A DNA stretch of 64,000 bases from Macrocybe gigantea (GCA_011319805.1 SJRY01000228.1:806001-870000); one strand, 5' to 3'; positions 34,509 to 46,397 are shown, numbered from the stretch's first letter. The notes: generated by a model not told the origin, from the sequence alone. Made by a program: numbers and translations.

Positions 34509-35899
34509 TTATGTCATCCGCAGTTTCGGACTCTTTGCTGGAAGATCCTCGAGAGAAAGATAATGTGCTGTGTATCCAATTCCATCGCATGCGATGATTG
34601 AGTGTCCTGAGAAGTCCTGAGTAACTGAAAATCTGGCGTTTGTCAACTGTTCTGCAACCCATATTGCGGTCCTGGTGTCCGACTGAGGTCAGACGCACTG
34701 CCGCAGAAGGCATGGAAAATTCTACTCAGCTCGGTATGCAATGTTAATCCTCGCTTTCCACAATCAACCTCCGACTTGCCCGCCGCTAGCGCCATGAATA
34801 TGATGATCTGATCCTGTAGCAACTAGGTGACGAATTAGAAACGTTTAGAACGTCGACACCGAATGACAATGAAACCTCGTCCACGCATCCGCCAGTTTCC
34901 AAAGCCTTGATTAACTCAGTGGCCGCGTTTTCGCCGACATCCATGGGATCAAGTCCTTTTCTGCCCACCGAACTGCCGCCCATAATGCCCCCACCGTCCA
35001 ATTCTGCCCAAAGGACAATACCACTGCCCGCCCCAGAGGAATTGTCATTCCTCTCACGGCTCATCTCAATGGAGATTGGCGTATGCTCCACCCCAGTGGA
35101 GGCGAAATAGTCTTCCAATTTACTTCTCGCTCCGTCCGCCATTCCTTTTCCGATACTCACTGGCAAGCCGGCGAAATGTGCAATTCCATGGACCGCCACA
35201 ACTTTGCCCCTCTCAAGAAGTTTGATTCCTTTCAGTGGCGGCGACGGAGCATCAGGGATTGGTATGGTTTCGGCCAAGGGATGCACAGTGACATGCACTT
35301 CGCCACCTCCTTTGGGATAATAACCTCTCTTTCGAAGGTCTAAATCAATCTTTCCTGTTCCGAAGTGTTTCTGTAGAAATGGAATTAGTACATGCTGCGA
35401 ATAATCTACTTGGGGAGCTTGAATGGTATTTGTGCCACCGCGGAGGACGAGAGTCGAAGGGGCGTTCCAGGATCGGCAAATAGGAGCAGTGGGAGTGCAA
35501 CTTGTAGAAGGAGAGTAACAGAACCTGCTGTCTTCGAGTCTGCTTCGTATTGTCCTGGAATGTGAAGAGTCCCGGGGACGAAATGCACTTCATTCGAGCC
35601 GTTAAATGTCCCAGTGACTTGCGCCCCAGCGATCTCAGCAGCAAGCTGAATACCTTGTTTATGCATGAAGGAAGCAGTTATGTGCACGGAAATTAGCATT
35701 GCAACGATGCAGTCTACCTGACGTGCGAACCTGTTCGATGCTGGTTCTTCAGCCCAGGGGAGTCACGCCCTTTCCGAATGTTGTGTATGGAAATCGGTTT
35801 CGATAGAAGGGCAGAGAAGGATATGGCATTTCTCAATATCTGCCCACCTCCTTCAAGAGTACTGCCATCTAGCACGAGGGCTTTGCTTTTCGACGTCAT
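34509..35899 (-). CDS. RTC1: RNA 3'-terminal phosphate cyclase, frameshifted once in this sequence
   Basis: Makes 2',3'-cyclic phosphate ends on RNA using ATP. The N-terminus has the motif [20 protein letters not shown], then [19 protein letters not shown]. Next come [17 protein letters not shown] text, [39 protein letters not shown] and the family signature [12 protein letters not shown]. The C-terminal part has the DE...[19 protein letters not shown] helix and TLHT with the likely catalytic His, then [16 protein letters not shown] and CDGIGYTA. The shift is between FADPGTP and STLVLRG: the plus strand has GGGG at 35459-35462 where five G are needed. Active-site signatures favour the catalytic RTCA type over the Rcl1 rRNA-processing type. 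The last exons and stop are less certain. Confidence 0.86.
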
Positions 35900-36050
35900 G
35901 TTAACGTGTGCAGAATGATAAGTGTTCAAGAGATTCAAACATGCCGATATCACCGTCCTGAAAGATCAAAAGCTGTCGGCAGCTGCCAGTTTCATGACAC
36001 CAATACAGTATACATTATTATGCCCTAGATCATTATTTTACATCCACCAC

Positions 36051-39000
36051 TCAAAATAAATATAAGGTATGAGCTCCTACTTGTGGGTATAATGAAGAAA
36101 TGGATCCATTTGGCTTGGAAACCCGAGCGGATGGCTTGAGCTGAAAAGAATCATGAACGTTGAAGAGTGTGGCTAGTCTGAAACGAGTGTGAATGATCTA
36201 ATGTTCCAACTGACTGGTAGGGACACATACGTTCTTCCGTTGAAGCCCGAGCCAGCTGGATGGTTCAATACGAGATTCTTGCTGTCGGGATCCGATATGC
36301 TGGCGGACGATGCGCATTCCCAGACCGTGCAAAGCACTTAACATGAGTTCCTGCTCCTTGCGATATCTCATTGTTGATTCTCTTAGCAAAATCTGCGGAG
36401 AGAAGGGGATTCAACATAACGAACTTGACAGTAAATGACATCTACCGTACCTTTTGTCGGGCGATCTCATCTTCCAAGACTTTATCTGCGATCTAAAGCT
36501 GGCTTCAGCCTCCTCAAATGCGGCCTGTAGCGGGGCTAATATGACTTCCATGACTCGTGTTTCAGTAGGAAATATATTCTCACCGGCGCAGCGACCGCGG
36601 ACGCTGCGTGTTGCTCTTTGAACAATTTGTCCTGAGCTTTAATGAACTACGCAAGGCCGTCATTACTTGCAAACCGAAGTCGTGCCATATCGGCTTACGT
36701 TCCTAGCCTTTGTCAATTTCTCTGAGATCGTCTTATTGGTCTCCTTCAGGTTGACGTTCTCCTCGTGCAAAGTCAAGAGGCGTGATTTTATATCCTCCGG
36801 CAGGCCCTTTCCTGACACGCGGCACGAAGATCACTGGAAAGTGTTTGAAATGGCGTGGGCTTGAAGGCGGCAAAGGACTTACCCCAAAGCTTTTTCACGT
36901 TGAAGCATTTGTTCTCGGTGGCCTATGCCCTCGCTCTGCAGGTTGACCTTCTCGAGCAACAATGCATTGACTTGCTCTAACTGCATACGGTTCTTCTCCG
37001 ACAGTTCCTTGTTTTGCTTTCTCAGTTTCTCAAGGTCGGCCTCAAGGGCAGCTTTGTCTTCGTTGACAGACTCTCTCAAGGTTGATAGTATATCCAGTTG
37101 ATCTTTATTGACCAGGTTCACTAGATCATGTCAGAGCGTTAGAACGGAGCATAACACAGCAGGTCAGTCCTCACGATCAGATTTTGCAATTGTTAGATCC
37201 TGAGTGATGGAATCAAATCGTACTTCGAGCTCCGCATGCTCTTTGCGCAGATTTTCTAGCTGCTCCACGGTTTCGTTGAGACGCTGGCGGAGCGCTATCG
37301 CGGCCTCGGCACTAAAGAATGGCAGTCTCGGAATTTGATATCAATAAGCCCGGCAACTGCTCACCCGTCACCGTAAGCTTTCCCGCTACGAATTTCCTCC
37401 AGATCTCGCTGAAGCATAAGCTTCTCACGGTGAGCAGCAAGGTAGTCGTTTTCATAACGCGTCTTCATTCTATTCGCGTCATCAAGGAGGTTTTCCAGAA
37501 CCAGCATTCGACTGCCATCGGCCTCGTTTTTGCGAACAGAGTCCAACTCCCTCTGGAGTTTCCTCACCTGGAGCTTAAGATCCGTCATCGTGGTTCCAGT
37601 TAATGCGTCGTCTAATTCTCCACCCAGACCCATTTCTGGATGGTTGTCCGATGTCGCACTCAGAAGTTCATCTTCCGCTGAACCAGACATTGGGGCCTGG
37701 GGGTCATGGTTCGAGGTTTCTTGATTCGATTCCAGAGGCCGATGTGATAGCAATTCCAGTTCTCGGACTCGTTCTTGATACAACTCTAGTGTCTCTGAAT
37801 CCTTTGCACGTTCTTCCACGGTAATTTTCAGTTTGGTCCGACATTGCTCGAGTTCAAACTTGAGGCCTTCAATTTCCTGCGTTCTGGCCGAGTGCTTCGT
37901 TTCCAGTTCCACGATTTGATTTTTGTATGATTCCATCAAGGGTCTATATGCCGCAACTTTCCGGTACTCTTCTTCCAACGAAGCGTTTTTGTCCACAAGG
38001 TCTGCATTTTGACTCTCCAAAGACTTGAAACAGAGGAAGTGGGTAAGGAAAGCTATAGAGAAGTAAAGGGGGCACAAACCTTGACCCTTTGACGAAGGTC
38101 AGCCCCTTCTTGAAGTTTTTTCTTGTACTTTTCCATGACATTTTCCGTCTTTTGAAGCTTATCCGCGGCGTGTTTATACCTGGTTGGCCAGGATTGGCAT
38201 CAACCCACCGGAATATTGAGACTACTCACTCGTCCAGCTGGTCCTTAAGCTTGCGTGCTTCGTCGGCTCTAGCTTGTAGATCTTCAATCTTCTTGGTCAA
38301 ATCGGTGACCAAGCTCGTTTGTTTGTCTAGCTCCGACTCTGCCACGGCGAGATTGTCTTCACTCTTTTGACTGATGAACACGGGGCGGGTTCGGACATGA
38401 GAAAGGACTAAACGCCTGGATTGGTATGACTTACAGGTCAGCCCGGAGTCTTTCAATTTCAGCTCTCAGCATAACATCGGCCTTTTCATTTCTTTTGCTG
38501 TCGAGTTCACGGCGCATTTCTCTTAGTCGGGCCAAAGCATCGTCCTTCTCCGAAACCGCATCGTCATAATTCGTTTGGAGTGTCCGATGTTCTTCCAACA
38601 GCATTTCATACACTTTCTGTAATGTTTCCTTCTCCGATAAAATTTGACTCCTTTCGGACTGTATTCTATAGTAATGGTCGTCTCTGTTCAGACGTAAGCG
38701 TGCTATACCTCTCTCAAAGCAAAGTAAAAATAATAATACACACTCGGTCATGTTGTGCTCCCCGAGCCCCTGATCGCTCGGGAGAACTGAGATTCGAGCC
38801 ATGACCTGTCGGAACAACGAGTTCGTAACACAACATAGGAAGCTGGACATGAACATGCCTGTTCTATGGCCTTCATCAGGTGATGTTGATCTGTCTCGCT
38901 CAATCCCTGAATCTTGTCGATGAACTGCTTGTTCTTCTCGCATTGAACACCAATGGCAATGGTTAAGCGACACATGGTAAGTGTAGCAGGAATATTATAA

Positions 39001-39383
39001 TCCTTAGCAATAGCCTGCAAGTCTGGAACATCCAGAGCGGCGGTGGGCTTTTGGAGCACATCCGTAAAATACTGCGTCATAAGGCGATATAGCCGCTTGA
39101 GGGCGCTGAACCGAAGAACCCAGTTGTCAGAAAGTTGCACGGAAGGACGTGTCGATTGACGAAAGTAGTCTGCGTCTCTTAATCAAGATAGAATCGATGG
39201 CATACGAAGGGCAAGACCTGGGGAGAGGACATACACGAGAGACAGGATTTCGAAGAGTGCGGCGCCATCGCTCAGGTCTGCGGCGGTTGTGATAGGGCGC
39301 GCAAGGTGGAACGTGCTAAAGAAGCTGAAGAACGCGTCAAGCTCCTGGCGTTGCTGGAACAGGTCTGACATGGTTTCCTGCAA
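36051..39383 (-). CDS. HOOK-family dynein cargo adaptor
   Basis: Links early endosomes to dynein (with FTS/FHIP in fungi). The N-terminal HOOK domain reads LDAFFSFFSTFHL, LSDGAALFEILSL, NWVLRFSALKRLYRLMTQYF and LSETDQHHLMKAIEQVM. It is followed by about 600 residues of coiled coil (for example LLEEHRTLQTNYDDAVSEKD, SELDKQTSLVTDLTKKIEDL, LEKLRKQNKELSEKNRMQLE) and a variable C-terminal region ending near 36051. At least ten introns; reading frames join throughout. The start is one of two close ATGs (39383, 39371). The gene lies head-to-tail behind the RING gene, with 72 bp between the RING stop and the HOOK start. Confidence 0.88.
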
Positions 39384-39455
39384 AGGGCTGAACTGGAAAC
39401 TGGGAAGGGCGTATCGATGCGTCGCGTTACGTAATGCCTGTATCTATAAATCCCA

Positions 39456-40752
39456 TCAATTCCCTCGCAGCCGCGTTCGTGGTCCAAGCTGGACGGTTTT
39501 TAACGCGTGCCCTCTGTTATCCAGCTTAATTGGGAAGTCTTCTCCACCAACACTGGCATTGTTAAATTTCCTCTTTTTCCCGTGCAGTTTCCAATCCGAC
39601 ACGAATTTCGGCGGCGGCAAAGCCCCAAAGGCATCAACGTCGGGCTCTTCAGGTTCGATGGATGATGATGGTGACGCCGACGCTGAATTGATGGGCGGAC
39701 AGTCCTATGACATGGTGAGCTGTGTTTAACGTCAGATGTTCAGGGCAGTAGCGCTGCTCACACTCAGTATCGTCGCCTCCGTTTCGCTAACGATGCCTTC
39801 GGCACGGTTATCCAGTTGAATCGTCAGCTCCGTTATCTTGCTTTTGAGATATCTTATTTTGTCGGTTTGTCCTCGCGCCTGATCAAAAGATTATTCCTCT
39901 AAATCAAAGGGGTGAGGGGTTGGCTAACCGCCTTCCTGTGCCTGTAAAGCTGGTCTTGGTATTGTTTGTTCTGCGTCGTTAGTTCCTCGATGGAAGCCAC
40001 GATTTCATCTTGTTTTGCTTGCAGATCGATGGTTTTTCCAGCCGCTTGTTCAGCTAGTGTGAGCGCCTTATCACGCTCTTTACGCAGCTGCTCGGAGTCG
40101 TTTTTCAGTTTTTGACAACGTTCCTGCACAGAAGTAAGTTGCTCCGCCTTGGATTTCCATCGTTCTTCGGCCCGCTGTGCAGATTCAAGATCTTTCTGAA
40201 GTTGATGAAGCTGCGCGGATTGCTTTTCCAAAACTGCGAAAATTGGAGTAATTTTCTCCCTAAAGTTATTCACGGCGCTGAAAAGCTTATTCTGCCAGCG
40301 AAAGCATCAGTCGATCTGGCGTGACATCGTGTCAGAAATTGCAATACATACCGCCATATCGGTGTTGAGTTGAAGTGAGTCTGCCGCCTTTTTCATGGAA
40401 ACCTCTGTCTGTGCGACGGCAGAGAGGCTAGAAGAACCGTTGAGCTGCGCCAGGTTGTCTATAGCGACTGAAACTTGAGACGCGGATGCGCTTTCTTGGA
40501 GCACCTCCACATATATTGGATGGGCGTCTGCAAGAACAATGGGAGTCCGACAACACGGACATTCATACTTGCGCCTTTTTTCAAAGAAACGCTGGGTACA
40601 AGAGATACAAAAACCGTGTCCTGCATGGACAGAACCAGCACTCAAGACCAGCTTGTCGAACATACGAGCATACAAAACGCACCACAGAGAAAAAAGCGGA
40701 AATTAGAAATCGGGTAATGCGAGAGACACGTCGAACAGTAGCTTGAGGTCAT
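39456..40752 (-). CDS. N-terminal RING finger plus coiled-coil protein
   Basis: Probable E3 ubiquitin or SUMO ligase. The RING is at the very N-terminus: YCSTC, FLCGHGFCISC and ECPCCRTPI give C2-C...CxH-C-C...CPxC spacing. An intron sits inside the CGH triad (GTGCGT...TGCAG). A region of about 60 Ala/Ser-rich residues leads to coiled coil (LEKQSAQLHQLQKDLESAQR, KDLESAQRAEERWKSK). A further intron (near 39710-39657, with branch-like CTGAC) joins TEATILS to an acidic Ser/Pro stretch. The C-terminal motif follows (KFVSDWKL, FPIKLDNRGHALKTVQLGPR), with a stop at 39456. The layout resembles Zip3/RNF212/HEI10-type meiotic ligases, but this is only architectural similarity. I do not recognise an exact orthologue. 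Confidence 0.75.
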
Positions 40753-40820
40753 TGTGGTTGATGGCTAATCAACGATAATGAAAGACGCGTCTGTCACTAT
40801 ACTACCCACGTGATCGCTTC

Positions 40821-41611
40821 TCAACCCTTCCCCGCAAGCAACCTAACGCCTTCTCCGTCCGCTACTGCAATGATCTGGGCTCTCCCGTCTTGCTCAGAAT
40901 GCTGATAGCCTTTCGAAGCAGTGGTATGGGGATGTTAGACAGCTCAGAAGGAACAACGGGATCGGTTATGTCGTAAAAGGTCAATATCGTATACAGTTGG
41001 CTGGTCGACGTCGCCTACTCATCCAATCGGTGAACAGCCGGCCCATTCGTGTATATTGACGCACCCATTTATGCAGAATTTCGGCCCATTCTTCCGGCAG
41101 TCTCCAATAGAGAAGAATGGAACGGTTCTGTTTGGGCGGTTCATATACGGCTACATTTGTCTCCACCATGGTCGCCATAATGCTCGCTAGGTAGGCAGGT
41201 TTAAGCTTCCCTGGAGTAGATAAGTTCAAGATGGCGAAAAGCGTGTGCATCTGATTCCAACAAACGGTTGATTCGTTCATTTCGCAGCACTTCGCTCCAT
41301 TCACTTGCGACCGATTCTGTATCCTCAACTTGAAGGACGAAGAGTCTACGATGGCGAGCGTAGGATAGGATCAAATGGATCCATTGCTCCGTTGCGAAAG
41401 CTTGAGTGGTCGGATTTGGTTGCTGGCTGTTCTTCAGCACTATTAGCGGTCTGGGAAAATGTGCACGGAGAGCTGGACTGACGTGAAGAAAGGAGGTGCG
41501 GAGTGTATCGAGGGCAACACGAAACCTTGCAAGACATGAGATGCTGTTGAATGCTGTTCAAACGAACAGAGCGATAATACCTGTGCTTGTGGTCTGAGTG
41601 GAAAGTGACAT
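40821..41611 (-). CDS. VPS25: ESCRT-II subunit Vps25, frameshifted near its C-terminus
   Basis: Winged-helix subunit of ESCRT-II, which bridges to Vps20 in multivesicular-body sorting. The start MSLSTQTTSTGFVLPSIHSA is in a short first exon. The family blocks are PPFFT, TEQWIHLILSYARHR, RNERINR, GKLKPAYLASIMATMVETN, AVYEPPKQNRSILLYWRLPE and EWAEILHKW. After an intron, TSQLYTILTFYDITDP and LSNIPIPLLRKAISILSKTG complete the second winged helix. Read literally, the protein then ends early (EPRSLQ). With one extra G in the run at plus 40884-40886, it continues RAQIIAVADGEGVRLLAGKG to a stop at 40821, the expected Vps25 ending. Divergent from GH35 (138 bp). Confidence 0.9.
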
Positions 41612-41749
41612 TGCTCAAGACGGTAATCAACGCCTGCGGCTATACGGCCCGTCCTTGATTCTTTCAAATCCCGAGCTGACTGCTAGCGGACCGCTCAATC
41701 GCTACAGGTACAAGAATTGCTCTCCCCGTCGGCCTCGTCGCCGTCAGTC

Positions 41750-44700
41750 ATGCTCATCTGCCAGTTGCTAGTTATACTCTTGCACATTTACGCCACAGTC
41801 TGTTGGCCCAACAAGAGAAACTCCACGGGCTTGACGGATGTGGTTACCTGGGATTCTCACTCCCTCTTCATCTACGGCCAGCGGGTTTTTATTCTCTCGG
41901 CCGAGTTTCACCCCTGGAGGCTTCCGGGGGATCCTGATCTCTGGGTTGACATATTCCAGAAAATCAAGGCAAACGGATTCAACGCCGTTTCTTTCTACGT
42001 CAACTGGGCCCTTCATTACCCCACGCCGACGACAAATAACAGCCAGGGCGATTTCCAGTCCGGCACCTACAGAGATATCCAGCGTTTCATCGACGAAGCA
42101 AAGAACGCAGGCCTATGGATGATAGCAAGGTGGGTCCCCAGCCGCTGTGCGCTTCATGCTGTCGTTTACTGACCAGGTACCACTACAGACCAGGACCATA
42201 TATAAGTACGAAGTTCTGAGACTTCTCCCAAAATGCCCTTTTTTTTCACATTATGCTCGAAGATGGAGAGACTACCGGCGGTGGTTTTCCTGGCTGGGTG
42301 GGCAATATCGCAGGTAGCCTTCGTACTGACAATCCGAGTTATGATCAAGGTACTTCTGCGCAAAAAAATCACAAACCAAAAACCTTATAAATTGACCTGC
42401 AACGAGCATGGAGGCCGTATATGACTGCAATCTCAAAGATCATTGCCAGAAACCAGATAACTAACGGCGGACCGAGTGAGCCATGGGTTCCCAGGCTGCA
42501 CGGTCATCTGCTCACTTGTTCTTCCTGTCAATGATCAGTTATTCTGGTACAAGCTGAAAACGAATTCAGCGCCAGTGCAAGCCACAATCCCTATATGCAA
42601 GCGATCATCGATTTATACCGTAGTCAGGGTATTGTAGTCCGTGCGTGCATTCAGTCGGTGTCTCAAACTACTCGATGGCAGATCTTGATTGGGTGTTGCT
42701 CGGTAAATAGCTATTATACATAACGACCAACATGCCGGCCAGGCTGGCAACTTCTCACCCGATCTTCCTGGTGCCCATGTTGATATTGGCAAGTTGTGCT
42801 CAACCGAGGTCCATGTGTCCCTCACATTTCGTCCAGTGGAGACTCGTACCCGCAAGGATCAAGCAGGTGGACGCAAGTTCAGACGATATATTACTCCGCT
42901 CACCTAGCGGTAGCACCCAACAACCCCCTCTGCCTTGCAGAGGTAAGTGGGCTTGGTTTCCTGTCGATTCCTATTCCTAACGGCTATTCAGTTTGGTGGT
43001 GGCTTTTTATTAGGCTGGGGTGCCGTACCGCGTGGAGGAACGGGATACGAAAAATATTGTCCGTCTCCGATCTGCTACGTCTCCGATCTTTGGGTACACT
43101 TACTCATGCCGAACAGCGGATGATCTCACGGACGCGAATTATGGTACCAATTCATGTCATATGTTCAGCGCTGACATTAACTAGATCCTAGAAAACGTGT
43201 TCTATAAGGATGCTTAGTGGGAAGTTCTTTGTACTGGTAATCTTGCTTCTTAATTGTAAAGTACACAGCGCACAGACAGCCACCATTTTCAGTAAGAACT
43301 GGATCTCTTTTCGTCATAGATAACGCTGAATCTCCGTCGTAGACGTGTATAGTAAGAAACTTCAGAATTCTCTTATCGCGCCGACCCTCATTTCGTCAAC
43401 AGTGCTATTTGGCGGTACCAATTGGGGGCAGACTCTGGAACCGACTGTGTAAGTCGCGCACATAAATTGGACCTAGGCTGACCGTACGTTCGCAGCTATT
43501 CATCATACGACTATGGCGGTGGTAAGCAATTGACGACCGTATCGATATAGCGCAACACTCACTCAAAGTTTCATTTTCCAGGTATCAATGAAAATCGTAT
43601 TGCGGGACCGAAGATGAATGAAATGAGGTTGCAAGGTATAGATTTCCAAGCATGTTCTCGCTGAATACAGGTAACGAGAATGTTGACACAGGGCTCTTTC
43701 TGAGAGTTTCCCGGGATCTGCATGGTTCAAACCTACTCGGGAATGGAACGAACTTCACGACCTCTACATTGGTGCATACAGCCGAACTGCGGAATTCGGT
43801 CAGCAATGCAGCTTTTTATTTTCTGCGACAAGATTCGACTCCGTAAGTTGGAGACAGCACCTATGGCTTGTTTCGTTCATTTTCGTCTAAAGATCTACCA
43901 CTCTCATCAACACGCGGCTGACAATACGCACCTCCTTGGGGCCTATGTTGATTCCCAAAATGGGAGACATCACTCTGAATGGACGAGAGAGCAAAATCTT
44001 GGTGACTGACTATATCTTCGGGAGGTCGTCTACGAGAATCTTATACAGTACAACTGAGTAAGCCGATTTCTCCGCACAATGCAGCGGTTCATCTGTTGAA
44101 AAAAAAATTTTTTTTTTGACAGAATCATGACCTGGGCGACGTTAGTGCACCTTCTAACCAGAAGCAGATTTCGACTGATGGCTTTGTACTTTGAAGGATC
44201 GGCCAAACTGACTATATCGTTATGTACGCACCATTAGGACAATCTGGCGAAACAGCCTTCCAGTTCTCAAAGGCTCCCACCGTCTTCGATATACCAAGCG
44301 TCACCAGCAATTTCTCCAACGGAATCCTCACGTTAAATTATATGTCAAAGGGCCTGCAATTCTTGGCGATGACGTCGGGAAACGACGCCGTCGTGCTTAT
44401 CCTCATGGACAAAGCGACTGCAAATACATGGCATGCTCCTGTGATTCCCGCTCCCGGTGACTTTGGTGCATTTTTTTCTGTGGGCACAAACGAGACGTGA
44501 GTAATTCTGATGGATCATTATGACTCTTGTTGCCACTGGTTTTCAGGGTTTTGGTGGGTGGACCCTATGTCATCCGCTCTGCATCAATGTCACAGAACAC
44601 CCTTTTCCTGGCGAGTATTGTCTGTCACTTACTGGCCATCATTTTTTTTCAAGGATTTGTAGACAGGAGATTTGAATGGGACTACCACTGTCGACTTCAT

Positions 44701-46397
44701 AGCGCCTCCGACTATATCGGGACTGTCGTGGAATGGGCTACCTGTGTCCGTTACCAAGTCACCGCACGGCTCTTTCATCGGTACATTGAATGTCGCGAAT
44801 ATCAATACCTCGCTTCCGGTTCTGAGCAACTGGAAAGTATCCGGAGGGTGCGTCATCGTCATCCTTAGACAGCTCCGCCTATGGTCAGGCTTAAGATCTC
44901 GTCACGTATCAGGCTGCCGGAAATCGATCCATTGTTCGATGATTCTCTGTTCACAGCAGCTACATTGACAAGCTCGAATGTACGTCGGTCTGTCAGATGG
45001 TTGCGACGTCATATTGATTCGCCTTGGAGTACACGAATCTGCCACCCTTAACGGCAGGTCCCATTTTATACTCGCAACAATACGGGTCAGAGAAGCTCCC
45101 TTTCATTGTTGAGGCAGGCCTCATTTCTTTTTGAACAGTTTCTATGGCGGAAACATAATATTCCGTGCCCATTTCATCGCTAGCGGTCAGGAGACTGGAA
45201 TAGTCTCAACCGTCGAATTTGGCTTCGCTGGAGCGTATTCCATTTGGTTGAATGGACAATACCTGGGTTCGAGTCAGGGAAACGCGACAGTGAGCGTCGC
45301 TACCGACACTTGGACTGTGGCGTCAAGCATCCTCCGCGTTGGCGCCGATAATGTGGTCGTCATCGTTCAAGGTGAGACTGAGATGGTAACATGAATTCAA
45401 AAGGCTCGCTGTCGAGTTCCGCTCACAGACCATACTGGGTGATTTGACACATCCATCGAATGCGAATGCTGCTGACGAAACTATCCCATAAAGCATTGTT
45501 GAGACCAGTAGTATGTCCAGTCACTTTTAATCCCCTCCGACTTCGGCTCACATACCGTCTTTGACAGCAAATGGAGGAAAGGAACCTCGCGGCATTCGAG
45601 GATTCTCCTTTGTTGGTGCAAATACGACCGTTAGCTTCTGGAAACTTCAAGGGAATCAAGTGTGTCCCCAGAACAGTTGAAGACGATCAGTTCTAATCCA
45701 CTGTGCCACAGGGAGCGGCTTCAAGTGCCGTCGATACTTTCCGAGGATACTTGAATGAAGGTGGGCTTTATCCCGAAAGAGTCGGTGCTCACCTCCCAGG
45801 ATTCCCGGATGCATCTTGGGCGAGCGGGGACCCTGTCGCCAGAAGTGTCTCTGGGCCGGGGATCAACTTCTTTCGTACCACGTTTTCATTGGTAAATTCA
45901 TCGAGCACAGACATCGGGGTTCCGCTTTAATGTATATCGAAAAGAACGTTCCCGATGGAATCGACCTACCCATTCGGTTGTCCATAACACCGAGCGCCAT
46001 CTCTTCCAATTATCGCATGCAGATCTATTTGAATGGCTGGCAGATTGGGAAATATACCAATAACATAGGGTATTACTTTGCGATTTTATTGACACATCCG
46101 CTTCATTTCTCTATTTCAGCCCACAAACGGTCTTTGTTCTCCCGGCTGGGTAGGTGGTGCGATATTCTGGTATACTTGACTGAGCTACATTTATGCAGTA
46201 TACTGAGGCGCCAATCCGAGAATACGCTAGCATTGTCAATCTGGTCCCTCGATGTGGGCGGAGCGTCTGTCGCGGGCCTTCAATTGGTATCAGATGGGAT
46301 TTTTTCCACTTCTTTGCGGTTCAAGGATTACATTTCGCCTGATTATGCAGCACAACGGTCGTCGCGTCCGGTCGCGAAATTCGTTCCTCCGATGTAG
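41750..46397 (+). CDS. Secreted beta-galactosidase, glycoside hydrolase family 35, possibly damaged
   Basis: Exo-acting enzyme that removes beta-linked galactose from plant wall polysaccharides or oligosaccharides. The signal peptide is MLICQLLVILLHIYATVC. The GH35 barrel shows FILSAEFHPWRLPG, WVDIFQKIKANGFNAVSFYV, RPGPYI, VILVQAENEFSAS with the acid/base Glu region, LCLAEFGGGF with the nucleophile region and LFGGTNWGQT. Downstream jelly-roll domains have YVDYGGGINENRI-like text, DITLNGRESKILVTDY, NGTTTVDFIAPPTISGLSWN, IWLNGQYLGSSQGN, KEPRGIRGFSF, ENTLALSIWSLDVGG and the end AKFVPPM. About 20 introns; one has a GC donor (44611-44662). The stretch 43200-43440 fits poorly with any splicing pattern. 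Near 45920-45930 the frame breaks between STDIGVP and LMYIEKN. It may be a functional, diverged paralogue with sequence errors, or one beginning to decay. Confidence 0.82.

Noticed and set aside
39289..39729. Plus-strand ORF with acidic MDDDGDADAELMGG segment
   Set aside because: The opposite strand encodes the last exon of the RING gene (SASASPSSSS, KFVSDWKL), with proper splice sites and stop; the plus frame is its shadow.
40981..41328. Vps25 ending in the basic tail SRRRRPANCIRY
   Set aside because: This tail is read-through into an intron that starts after HKW; the spliced reading continues TSQLYTILTFYDITDP.
41700..42172. Possible earlier, non-ATG start of GH35 at 41717
   Set aside because: The codon there is TTG; the ATG at 41750 begins a standard signal peptide.
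44095..44125. A/T homopolymer block as a transposon or insertion scar
   Set aside because: It lies inside a GH35 intron and has no flanking direct repeats or terminal inverted repeats.
45439..45493. Apparent stop codons in GH35 (TGA/TAA near 45440-45490)
   Set aside because: A 55-nt GT-AG intron (GTGATT ... AAAG) with a GCTGAC branch-like site removes both stops and joins DHTG to IVETS in frame.
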